From the NCBI GenBank assembly GCA_050084515.1, contig CM114272.1, positions 56,482,001-56,546,000 of the forward strand: a DNA stretch of 64,000 bases, in the 5' to 3' direction. This document shows, in pieces, positions 36,421 through 47,045 of the stretch. This DNA is from Blasia pusilla. Its lineage: Eukaryota > Marchantiophyta > Marchantiopsida > Blasiales. Position numbers and translations under genes: made by a program. How positions within the stretch are numbered: the first letter of the stretch is position 1; each line of letters begins with the position of its first letter. Under the pieces are notes generated by a model. The model was not told the origin of the DNA, searched no databases, and was given only the letters and a program-made list of their open reading frames with translations.

Positions 36421-38014
36421 CGACTGGCCGGGGAATATTTATTTGTTTGTATTTTGATGTTGTGCAAGGAAGGGAAAATATAATAATGTACAGAAGATAA
36501 TATATATATGTTTATTTATGCACGGGTGATGTAAGGTTCTTATTTCCCTCTTTTATTTACTCGTTGTCTCTTTTAAATTGACACGTGTCAATTCCATAAG
36601 AATTCATGAAATATGACAGATGTCAATTCATGAGGACGGTTTCCTCTTTTTAATTATTTAGATTCTTCTCCAAAGCCTATATGTGCATGTTCTTTTGATG
36701 ACACTTTAAAACTGGAATTGTTGTATTGCTTTAAATGTGAATGAGAATGACAAGTTTGAAATTACCTGCTCGAAGTAGAATGTAAAAAATTGCCTTTTGA
36801 TGTTTGGTATTGATTGGTGTATGATTGAAATGGGGAGAGTATAGGTGAGTCATGCGATATGGTGAGGTGTGACATTTGTTGATGGTGTTGTTTCTTGGCT
36901 GTGTGGTTAATTTTTGTGCAATTTGGTTTTTGAACGACTTTCTAAAATGTTATTTTCATGCTGAAATGAGAGATAATATATCATGTGGAATGTGTTATTG
37001 CCACAATCATTTGAGTGTACTTGTGGCAAAATTTCCCATGCAAATCATGAACTCTTCTTCCCACATGCCATGCTAAAGTAATTGAATTTTGACCAAACCA
37101 TATGTTCAAATTTTCTCATGGAAAAGAACTTTATGAAATTGTAAAAATCCATATTCTTATTTTGAAAGAGATTTATGAATCACTACCATGGGAAGATTTT
37201 CCACCTAATCCGAAACATTAAAATTAATCAAAGCCCTTGAAGGTTTTGATGTCCGAGGAGTGTTCTATCATTGGTGGCCTTGGAGTGCATGGGTTACTTG
37301 AGTTCCCCCTTTTCCTAGTCTTAATGGGTTCCCTCATCCTCTCTTATTCCACATATGTATTTCTCTTAGTGGTATCATCTAACCATTTTCTTACCGTTTT
37401 CACCGCAGAGAATTGAAACATAACTTTAGATTCAATAAAAATAATCAAATAGGATGCATCATTTAGATTTAGAGTTTTACCAAAAGGAGAGAGCCCTCAC
37501 GAATTTGTGTCACCTTGATTATCATATAGGCAGAAACCAAAATGTACACAGGGTTTCACACATATATATGTAGAACTCAGGAGACAAGAGTGATTTTGGT
37601 TCGTGAGACCGTTGGATGTTTGTATATGGTCATAAGTAGGACTATGTACTCATTGAGAACTCTTTTGCAATACACACAATAGTCTTCCATCCTCACTTAA
37701 CCCGAACACCGTTTTTCCCAAAAGCAAAATAAATATGATGCGAAAGTTAGTCTATGATACGACCTTCAGACCCCCAAAAACCGTCTTTTCCGAAAACAGA
37801 ATGAATTTTAGTTGACTATTTGATAGCAACAATACCCCCAGCGACACCAAAGATAGGCCGGAACCACTAGACGCTAAAAGACAGAAAGAGTTGAAGGAAA
37901 GACAATGCGGAGGAAGAGAATATGGGCAGTTGACTGGGTTCGCGACGAAAACATGCCGACGTGGTAGGGACTCGGGAGACGCAGTAATACAGAGGAGCAC
38001 CTACCACATTTGAC
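36421..38014. other. AT-rich intergenic sequence
   Basis: No gene recognised. Confidence 0.45.
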
Positions 38015-38139
38015 CGGTTGCTTAAGTTGGCATTGACTACTTAGAAGAAGGTTACTAAAGTCGGCATTTGACTACTCAGAAGATGGTTACTAAATTAGGC
38101 TTTGACTACGGAGAAATTGGTTACTAAAGTTGGCCCTGG
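38015..38139 (+). repeat. tandem repeat, ~34.5-bp unit x 3.6
   Basis: Units begin at 38015, 38050, 38085 and 38119 with GGTTACTAAAGT and include TTTGACTAC and AGAAG. The last unit is partial. Confidence 0.88.
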
Positions 38140-38690
38140 AAGTAACCGGTTGACTCAAGTGCACGCCGTGAAAGAGGACATCTTTTCAGCGGAACATGCA
38201 GCGCCCATGAGTCCGTTCCTCCCGAGTCCCGGCATTGGACCGCATCCCCAAAGGTAGGTCGGTCGGTCCGTCCTATGTCGGTCGTCGTCCTTGCTCTTAA
38301 CGACCGTCAATAGCTCTCCGTCCATTAGCGGACGCAGGGATGAGTGCGCCTTGTACAGTACTGCCGTCCTGCACGAAGACGTAGGGCGTAAGGTTACGTA
38401 CCCTACGCCTTCGCTCGGGAAGGCCGAGGGGCATTAGGGTTCATCGATCGATTTCGGTCGGAAAATGCGAAGGAATGAGGAGGTCGCCAGCGCGATGCGA
38501 GTCCTGCGACGGTGTCGGTTTACCAGGTCTGTGGAGTCCGGCGATGGCGGCGTGGGTACTGTGTGAAGAAAGAAAGAACAAGCATGGCGGCTACGCCTGG
38601 ACTCTGGAGGTGACATATACGGATATCGCGTGCAAGTCAATACGAGCCAGCCAGCGTGTGCGAGCGTGCGTTCGAGATTGACGGGAGACG
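38140..38690. other. GC-rich segment without a recognised gene
   Basis: CpG-rich DNA with a (GGTC)3-like word near 38258 and a hairpin around CGTAGGGCGTAAGGTTACG near 38378-38410. Short ORFs on both strands have no domain. It may be a promoter region or captured DNA next to the LINE end. Confidence 0.35.
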
Positions 38691-39375
38691 AAGATGCACT
38701 TCCATAAAAACGAGTGATGGAAAACCCATCGGAAGTACAAAAGAGGGGGACTCAAAGAGTCAAAACCTTAAGGCCACAACAGGACCAGAAAAGGAAGAAG
38801 GGGGCATTCCCCCTCCTAACGACGAAACTCACCAATAGCAGAGACAATATCAGCAACAACAAGAGAGCTATGACTACTACTAAGTGGGCCTCTAGCGCCG
38901 GCGTCTCCCACAGCCTGAGCCCGCCGCAAAATCCCATTAGCCTGGGCACGCTGCAACGCTATGGAGACCCGCTGCCTACAATACAGAATCGCAGTAGCTA
39001 AGGACAACCCATTTCTCGAGTGGAGATGATGGGCGCAGATCCGTGAACGAAGTCGAACCTCTCCCCATAGCCCCATACATCTCTATGGCCAAGGGGATGA
39101 AGATGTGTCCTCGTGTAGTCGATCAGTAGATATGTGTCTTCTTCGCCGCCCCGCCGCCGCCGCTCTTGCTAGCATTCGCCCTTGGGCCACCACTTGGGCT
39201 CATGACCTTGCCTCCAGCGTAGGATCGTGACTACCACGCCCGCCACAACCACCACAGCCTCACGTGTCATGTAGAGATCGGCACGAATGAGGGAATCCCG
39301 CATGGAGTAGTGCCTCTCTCTCTGCACATGGAAGCCACTCTCCCGAGCAATACTGAACATGATATCCCGCACTGC
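38691..39375 (-). mobile_element. LINE-like C-terminal nuclease-like domain and 3' end
   Basis: Minus strand: AVRDIMFSIARESGFHVQRE, HYSMRDSL, RADLYMTRE, then VVVVAGVVVT resembles the PD-(D/E)XK core (D in RADL, strand VVVDVVVT) that follows RT in some plant and algal non-LTR retrotransposons. Downstream, RQRVSIALQRAQANGILRR also fits that C-terminus. The 3' end at 38694-38816 is nearly identical to 2768-2895. No RT is present, so it is a 5'-truncated copy, with frame changes near 39100. The second acidic residue of the nuclease core appears to be Ala-Gly here. Assignment is from pattern memory, not a search. Confidence 0.5.
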
Positions 39376-40440
39376 ATCGTGAGTGGCTATCCTCTCACCA
39401 TCTCACGGGAGAGGAAGGATGGCCGTCGCTTTTTCGCTGCTGCCCGTTGGTGCGGGAATCTGAACGATTCAGCCCCGCAATCAATAATAATCAGTGGTGC
39501 GTGGGCCGGATGGAGAGCGGCGGAGAATCGACTGTCGACCTCGGCCGGGCGGATTCGATGGTGAGATGTCTGTCCTATGCTTTGGTGGAATCAATGAGAG
39601 GAGAGCCGCAACGGCCATCCGATGCCCCAAAGCGCTTTCTGTGGAGATGCTTCGCCAATTTGAAGGACGAGAGAGGTGTCTTGGAGAGCAAGCCTTTTTT
39701 ATTATTTACTTATTATTACTACTACTACTGCTGCTGCTCTTTGGACGGACCATGGGGCGCCCACTTTTGCACAAGAGACGAAGTAGCATGCACGTACTCC
39801 CCCCGTTCTTGCTTTCCTCGCTCACCCATGTCCGGCGAACGTGATGAGCGCGAGGGAGGGAGGGGTAAGAAAAACCCCCCTCCCCTACCAGAAATACTCG
39901 CTCGTCTGGACTCTGGAGTCTGGACTCTGAACTCCGTCGCTTTTAGGAGCAGAAAGAAGAAAGAAAGGGGCAGTATCGGCCATCGGGAAAGCAGTCGCGC
40001 CCGCGGGGACCGTACTAAATTAGGTGCTCGAAGATGTGCAAGCAATAATGGCGATCCGTGGCTGACAGCTCGCCTCGCTATCACCTAGCTCCTACGCTCC
40101 TACTCTTTCGCTCTCAGCCTCAAATCTCTCTCCTTCCATCCGTCCGTCCGTCCGTCCCGCTCGCTTACTCTCTTACACTCGGAGACTCGTCACGATTGCT
40201 CGAGCTTGTCGGAGATGACGCCTACTTCTCCCCGGGAATTACAACATGTGGATAAGAATGCAGCGATTCCCCATGAGCGAAATCCCCCGGCGCGTTGCGT
40301 TGTACGCGAAGAGCGTCCGTCGGGAGCGAGGGACTTCGTGACGCGGAGAACAAGAACGTTAAATCCACTAGTTAGTAAATGCCCGTCATATGAATGAACG
40401 GGAAACACTTTTAAATCTTTTGTTTCAGGGGTCATCCGGA
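39376..40440. other. GC-rich region, possible host promoter/5' end
   Basis: CpG-rich, with a (TTA/CTA/CTG)n run near 39700-39735, CCGTCCGTCCGTCCGTCC at 40139-40157 and a pyrimidine-rich stretch (40085-40180), like the leader of the GH17 gene. An ATG at 40215 opens a 61-codon frame (MTPTSPRELQHVDKNAAIPH...) ending at 40397 in AT-rich DNA. The 213-codon ORF at 39447-40088 shows no domain and includes the microsatellite. This may be the abandoned 5' end of a gene. No function can be given. Confidence 0.3.
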
Positions 40441-40752
40441 CGGGGTTCGGAAACCCCTCCTATGATGTCGACACGCGTTCATTTTGGTTCCACGCGATGA
40501 TGTCACGAGTAATAGAAGAGTTAACTTAATATAACAGTGTGATTTCTTCACAGGTGATTTTCATCTTGGGATTAGGCTACTTGGAATATATATATGTCTT
40601 TTGGGGTTGTTATCTATACGATTAAGTGGGGTGGATTTTAGCTCACTTCCTCAAGTGGTGACATGTGTTATTTTGATCTTTTCTATAGATGACACCAGAA
40701 AAATAAAATTTTAATAAGCATAATAGAAGAGTCAAATCTAAGTTAACCAGCG

Positions 40753-40808
40753 AGATGCCCTTTCCTCACCGGTGATTTTCAGATGCCCTTTTCTCGCCGG
40801 TGATTTTC
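40753..40808 (+). repeat. 28-bp direct tandem duplication
   Basis: AGATGCCCTTTCCTCACCGG followed by TGATTTTC occurs twice in a row with two differences; the AGGTGATTTTCATC word at 40552 is related. Confidence 0.85.
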
Positions 40809-41005
40809 ACCCCTGAGGAGCATGCCTATTATGCTAGTAATTAAATAAAAGAGGACGGGGTTCGATAAAATCTTCATCCCGTTTTGACACTTGTACTTTT
40901 TTTTCCACTTCCGGTCCTTACATGTGTTATATTAACTTAATGGATGATTTTAAGTGATATTAACTTAGTGGATGTATTTCCCACGATGATTTTCTAGTTA
41001 TTAGA

Positions 41006-41089
41006 ACTAGCATAATGCCTATGGCATTATGCTAATTCACTTCAAAGTAAACGTGGATAAATATGCATCCTCTTAGCAATATATAGATT
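41006..41089 (+). repeat. short hairpin-headed repeat, copy 2
   Basis: ACTA followed by a perfect 10-bp palindrome GCATAATGCC-TAT-GGCATTATGC (41010-41032), ending about 55 bp later in CAATATATAGATT. It has the same layout as 56898-57071 (ACTAG, palindrome, ending ATATATATAGATT). Confidence 0.5.
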
Positions 41090-41559
41090 GTGGTGTGTTA
41101 AAATTAATTCCATTATATGATTATAGTTGTAGAAAATAAATTAGCAAAATAATCTTTCTAAAAATGTTATTAAAAAGATTATTTTGCTTCATTCTAATTC
41201 AATTTTGAATTTTTTTGTGATCCAATGGATGGGAGGTCAACTGAAAAGACGTTCTCCAATAATATATAATGATTTAGTGCATAAAATCTTAAAACATAAA
41301 ATCCTAATATTAGGTTTTTTATTATTTAATATATATCGACTCCTCCCCTGCAGCCAACTGCAAAATCGGATTCAGTACTCCAAACCACGCTCGATGCTGT
41401 GGCTACCATCTCCTGGCGTACATGCAAAACATCCCAAGAAGTCCAAGGGTGTCTTTCCCGATCATCCCTAGTGTGTCGATCTCCTCGGGTCTTGCCCCCA
41501 GCCACTGCCTCAACCATCTCGGTAGGCATGGGGCTCACCAACGCAACTTTTGTGATCTG

Positions 41560-42560
41560 TCGCATCCTCAAACGACATTGCTCAGCTACTCCTAAGTTGA
41601 AAATCCATGTCAAGAAGTTCAGGACCATTGCCTGACCAAAGACATGACGCCGTGATGCCTCCGATAGTGACGGTATTGTCGTCACTCCTGTGGGGAATCC
41701 CATCCCTCGCTCTCGCTCATCGGCGTTGGGCTCCACCAACCTCTGTACCTGGTCATTCCAAACCAAGCCCGGTGTCGCCTCCTTGAATGCATAAGAAGCG
41801 GGAAAACTCACCAATGTGGGAAAGGCTAATCGTGGCATGCCAATTCTGTTGACCATAGTCAACGGCGGTCGATCATCATGTCTCACTGCCTGTGATCAAC
41901 GGCCCGTATCCAATATAGAATCCACCAACAAATTGGAGGGACGCTCCACTCTTGCATAAGCCCTCCGCAACACCTCATGTGGTACCAAGTTGGTCCACCA
42001 AAGATGCGGGCGGTGTACTCTAGAACCTACACTCTCCGCATCTACCAACACTGCCACGCCGATCCATACGTGCACTTGATATGCACTCGTCACCACGCGG
42101 GACCTCGAATCGCCCAAAATTGGCACATTCTCCAAAATGTATGCTGGAGAACGAGGCTGATGCTCTTGTAACTGTCGCAAGATCCGCATCATCTCCCAAA
42201 ACAACCTGGACCGAGTGTCAGCTAACCCGCTACTTCGTCCAACACTCGATTGGCCCTAACACGGCCAACCAGCAATGACCAAGTCTATGGTCCCTACCTC
42301 CTCCAAGTCATGCGCCCCCAACAATGAAATGTCCCTCGGTAGGGAACTTTGGTAATCCTTAATGGCGGATGAGGACAACAAGTCGGGAAAACATAGGCGT
42401 AATAGCGCCACATGGTGAAGTGAAGCGCGCCTCGCAACATCATCAATCTCCACATACACATACTGCTGCACGCGCACTCCAACGTGAAAACTAACAACTA
42501 ACCCAGTGTTGATCCCTACAAAGAGATCCAACACCCGAATACCCTCCTATGGGATGCACC
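41560..42560 (-). pseudogene. DNMT3-like cytosine-5 DNA methyltransferase (complete domain, two stops)
   Basis: Minus strand, one reading phase from 42534 to 41326. Motifs in canonical (not DRM-rearranged) order: I IRVLDLFVGINTGL; IV DLVIAGWPC with the catalytic Cys, followed by a stop where Q of CQG should be; SGLADTRS.LFWEMMRIL; VI YILENV (42121-42140); VIII VLVDAESVG then HRPHLWWTNL, which parallels the DNMT3 HRARYFWGNL; IX EPNADERERGMGFPTGVT; X RRHVFGQAMVLNFLTWIF. The span of ~330 codons is near the size of a DNMT3 catalytic domain. A second stop (TGA for CGA, in GR*SQ) lies near 41895. It would methylate cytosine in DNA using AdoMet. Placed between PR and RT it would be released by PR or act within pol. 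No ADD, PWWP or CXXC domain adjoins it. Confidence 0.9.
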
Positions 42561-42899
42561 ACACAATCAAGGTGGTGTCCAAAGGGGTCATAGCAGCACT
42601 CATGCCTACCTGGTTCCTCTGACATGTCACACTCTAGTGCAAATGTCTCGCTCCACACGGTGTGCACATGCTTAGTGGCTAAGCGTCGGAGCTCCTCAAT
42701 CGAGCCCCAAAGCGGTACCTCTCCTCCACAGAGTGATGCAGCTATCATGACACTCCTCTCCATAGAAATGTCAAGAACGGAAATATTCCTTTGAATGGAC
42801 ATGTCCCTCAATCAAATCACTAGGCCAAGTGATGGCACTGCTAAATGTTGCTAAGGTCGCCATCTCTCCTGGTCGTCGCTCGATCACTGCACATGTGAA
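42561..42899 (-). pseudogene. PR-methyltransferase linker
   Basis: Frame-broken sequence matching 6340-6644 of the other locus (ITWPSDLIEGHVHSKE, SMERSVMIAAS, IEELRRLATKHV). No domain is visible. Contains several stops and shifts. Confidence 0.65.
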
Positions 42900-43352
42900 C
42901 CGAACGGGTAATGACCTAAGGCGCCCATCACCTGACTACCATCTTATTCTATAGGATGCTGACTCCTCCTAGTAATCCAGGGAAAACCCCATCGGGTATA
43001 ACAGTGCTCCACCAACCAAGACGTCGTAGGACTCTGTATTAGTCACTATCGCCTTGGCTTGCAGCACGGACTAATCTGTAGGATGTCCCGCGCGAATCTT
43101 CACCACAACCTCATGTCGGGTGATATACTGTACGGTACTCACTCCACCCAAGGATGTATTTATCCGAAATGGACAACGCTCCACATAGGCTCTCGTCAAG
43201 CCCAATCCTTTGAATGACGCTTTCCCCAACATCAGGGGTTGCGCTCCTGAATCCAAAAAGATGCAGTGCAGACTAAAAGCTCTACCTCCTGGACTCACCA
43301 ACAAGAAGACCTCTCCCCAGTTATCCAGCAAAAAAACACCAGGAGAAGCCAT
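42900..43352 (-). pseudogene. retrotransposon aspartic protease (PR)
   Basis: FLDSGAQPLMLGKASFKGLG carries the DSGA active-site motif and YDVLVGGALLYPMGF the second-half motif, separated by a TAG at about 43071-43073. Same layout as 6645-7037. It processes the polyprotein, which here would include the methyltransferase. Confidence 0.82.
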
Positions 43353-45540
43353 GACACGCTCTGTATTGCGGGTCTAGCAGGCATCTCCGCCATCCTAGCA
43401 GCCACAGCCTGCCATGAATTTGACGTGGACGGCCCGAGCATCAGCTCCAAGGGTAGGTCCATCATCTCCCTTGCAATCACCTCTAAACGTGATGTAGGAA
43501 CTCCAACTCCATGCTCATATAGCGTAGCGGCCAACCGAAAAACCTCCGCGGGAGCACCTCCCAACGTCATAACATCGGAAGCAGAAAGTAAAGGAGCGAT
43601 GTACACAACAGTGGCCGCCCCCAACAACGTGCTTGACACATGCCCCTCTTGAGCATTAGCAATAGGAGTCGTTGAAATCTCACTTCCCCCATCGCCCTGC
43701 GTGTCTGCACACCAACAACATCACCAACTCTCTAGGAACTCTAATCAGGATCCATCAATGGGGTCCTCATCGCCTCAAACAACGTGAAAGATTGAGGAAC
43801 CATGGTCTATTTCTTGGCTTCCCCTCGCTGTGGATCCAACTTTGCAACTGCTCCACGCGTCATAACTGCGGCGGCCTCCATCTGGGCAACCTCGCACATC
43901 CAACTAGGATCCTCCATATCTCTGGCTACTCCATATGATGTCGATGCCACGGATCCAGCATCGGGTAACTTCAATGCCATAGCGGCAATCTGCTCACGTA
44001 GCTGCTGTATCTGAGCAACCATCCCAGCCTCCTGTCCGGCGTCTCCCCCGACGCATCTAGGTGGTGGGACTCTACCTCCTCCACGGGCAGCTCCACCACC
44101 ATGTCGGGCAACTCGAGCTCCTCGTCCCCCAACGGGACCACCTAATGTATGATCTCGAAGCCCACTTGAATCGGCTACTCGCTCTAGTGCCCTCTCTAGC
44201 CCTCGGTCCGGACGTAACTCAAGATGTAAACTGGAACACCTTGCGCGTGTATGACCATACCTCTGACAATAGTCACATTGATAACCTCTTGGTGCATCAC
44301 CATCTCCTCCTCCATGCTAAGGCACACGTTCATGAACCTGACGAGTGCAATCACGCTGATGATGGGCTCCATAGGCGGCTACTGTTCAGCCGCATATGAA
44401 GGCGTAGGTCTTTGTGGCACAGCCTCTTGGTATCCTCCCTGAGCTCGTGGTGCCACAGTCGACCTATCTCGAAGTCCACGTTGTTGCACTGGTGGTGCAG
44501 ACAATCGTGACTGCTCTCTCCCATAACTCATGGTGGCTACGCTCTCCTCCGCCATGTTGCGCTCAATGTTCTCGGCGGTCCTAAAAGTATCTCTCAACGT
44601 AGGGGAGGTGTTCATACGAAGCACCCCCTCTCGCACCCGTGTCTACAAGGTCCGATCCAGCATCGCGTACCATGATTGGATAGCCTGAGCCTCTATCACC
44701 CCCTGAGTGACGTTGATCAACCGGCGCAAGCGAGTGTAAGCCTCAATAAAAATCTCACCCGAGTACCTCTGGAAGTCATGGATGCTCCGCAACTTCTCCG
44801 TTCGTACCCCCTGGTAGCTCGCCCTCAACTCAGCAAAGAACTCAACCACGGGGTTGAACCTGAGACAAACTCGACTAGACGGTGCAACTGGTCTAGTGCG
44901 AGTGACCCCTCATAAAAAATCACTAGTGGAAGAGGACGTAGCGTCTCCTGACTCCTCCTCCTCATCTGGGAACGGCTCCGTCCATGACACATATTGTGGG
45001 TCATAGTAGAGTCGCCATGCCTCAATCTCCTGGGCATATCTGTGGGAGAACTCATGGTAATTGTACATGGGTGCCCCCTCTAAATGTTGGAACATACCGT
45101 TCCATGTTGTAAACGGGTTGAACTCTCTAGAGTTCCTAGCCCGCTATGAGTCACACCAACTCCTAAACTCTGCAATGAAGTCGTGTAGCTCTACAGTGCC
45201 TATAGCATTCGAAAACCTAGCGGTCCTCTACCCCGGTCGTCCATCTCGTACGCCCAACTGGTAGGACCACTCAATGTGTACAGTGGATCACTAACACACT
45301 CTTCTACACGCTACCCCTCGTCTAAAGACAACACAGGAGGAGATCGAGATGGTCTCTCATGTGGAGACCCTCGAAACCTCGCACCACTCCGGGTAAACCC
45401 TCCATAGCTACTCTCAGGTCCACTACCTCGCCTCTCAAAATCCCGAAAGAACGCAATGATGGCCCTCGTGCCCCTCTCACACAATCACTCTCAATCTCGC
45501 AAGTAATCCCTCTATCACTAAAAAAAACGTGCAGCACTCA
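43353..45540 (-). pseudogene. gag with CCHC zinc knuckle
   Basis: Minus strand, broken into several frames. From the N-terminal side: an acidic region (EPFPDEEEESGDATSSS, near 44950); a capsid-like Retrotrans_gag segment, FFAELRASYQGVRTEKLRS, QRYSGEIFIEAYTRLRRL (44849-44643); a basic Q/R/P-rich tail; then a perfect CCHC knuckle CDYCQRYGHTRARC at about 44236-44280, a Gly/Arg-rich stretch, and the spacer shared with 12111-12424 and 7080-7535. Gag forms the virus-like particle and the knuckle binds element RNA. Frameshifts near 44380 and 44640 and several stops occur. The true start is not certain; the 45322-45537 frame may be the beginning. Confidence 0.78.
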
Positions 45541-47045
45541 ATCTACACTCTCTCACTAGACGTGTTTTGTGCGGCAACAAGCGGCGCGGTCCGAAAAATC
45601 AATTGATCTATCGTCTCATCAACAAACCATCCTCAACTCTGGACATCCCACATAGGTCTATGTCCCCTAAACCCATACATCATTGATGCTCTCAACATCA
45701 GCACGAAACAATATCCCAAATAACTTCCCAATATCCGAAAATCCCTCACACATGCAGGGTAAGAGACCATAATGGGTAACCTAACAATAATATCGATGTT
45801 GGTCCTTGACAACTACAAATCTCGAACCCAACTCGGTCGTGAAAACAACTCCTCCGATCAGCAAGTCGTACTCCTCTCATACTGACGTTGCTCAAACCTC
45901 CTTGATGTGCGGTGCAGGTTCAACGGTCCGATGCAGCAGTGGCGGCACGGAACGGCTACAAATGGCACGGCACTTAGGAATGGGGTGCGGCACTTGGCGA
46001 CATACCCTCCTCAATCAGCAATTCACACGCTCTACTCCTTAGTGAAGGAGCGGCTACGCGATCGAGACGGTGCGGTGCGGCCACAAGCGGCACGTCGCAG
46101 CAATCGGCGGCGTGTTGTGGCTACGGGCACGCGCGCTACTCCTTCCCGCGTCACGCTACTCGATCGTTGTCGAGCGGCTACCAATCACAACATAGCAACA
46201 TGAAATAAAAACTCAAACACCATAACCCGAGGTCACCTACCATCACTAGTTGATGACGAAACTGTGATGACGGTGGCGGCCAAAACAAAGTACGTGGTGG
46301 CGGCGCAAGTCAGAGAATCAACAGTTGTCGTGGAAGATCCTCCACTCCGTAATGGCGGCAATGGCAACCAAGGGTGGACAACAGACGAACACGGATCTGC
46401 GCAGCGCAATGCGGCGGCAACGGCCGGTAGTGGACGGTGGACCGTTGATGGTGACGGTGGACCATCAACAAAATGGTTGATCGTCGACGATGATAGTTGA
46501 CCGTTGACGGCCGCCGCCGGCACGGCGGCTGGTTTAGGGTTTGAAAATTTTAACCCTAAAAATCGCCTAGCAATGGAAATTTTGCAAGATTGACTATAAC
46601 TTTTTGCTCACGACTCCAAATTGTGCACTGTCTAATGCACAGCGTGCACAGCTTCACGATCTATGACGGCGTTAAAAAATATTTTGAATCAAAAATTCTT
46701 GTAAAAACTGACGGGGACTGTCGTAAAGCCCAACGTCTCTTTCTCCTGACAAAAATGTAACAACTATGAGAACACAAATCAGCAAGCTTCACGGTGCTCC
46801 CAAGAGCACCGCATGGAGCAATCTACCCCCATACTCAATTCCTATCGAAAATTGGGCAGCGCTTCCGCGTGCCACTCTTCCGTACAAAAAATCAACAAAG
46901 CAAAATAGCAAACTCGCACGGCTCTTGCTCCGATAAGCACTCCCATGAGCCATGAAGCGGGGAACACGGTCCCCCAACCTGCATCAAGAATCGAGCAATC
47001 AACAAGCTCCCTCATGAAGCTCTCTCACTCACTCATTTCTCTCTT
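45541..47045 (-). other. 5' leader of the DNMT gypsy
   Basis: About 1.5 kb between LTR and recognisable gag. It includes GGCGGC-rich low-complexity DNA (46040-46530) that gives a 96-codon Ala/Ser/Pro ORF with no domain. Directly inside the LTR the minus strand reads AAGAGAGAAATGAGTGAGTG, which is not a recognisable tRNA primer-binding site. Unusually long for a gypsy leader, unless it includes an unrecognised N-terminal coding part or an insertion. Confidence 0.5.

Noticed and set aside
38020-38139. Tandem array as a possible CRISPR
   Set aside because: Units are contiguous with no spacers, in a plant genome.
39447-40088. 213-codon plus-strand ORF
   Set aside because: It spans a trinucleotide-like microsatellite, has no domain or homologous copy, and overlaps equally open frames on the other strand; typical of GC-rich non-coding DNA.
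46233-46523. 96-codon Ala/Ser/Pro ORF in the DNMT gypsy leader
   Set aside because: Low complexity from GGCGGC repeats; no conserved motif.
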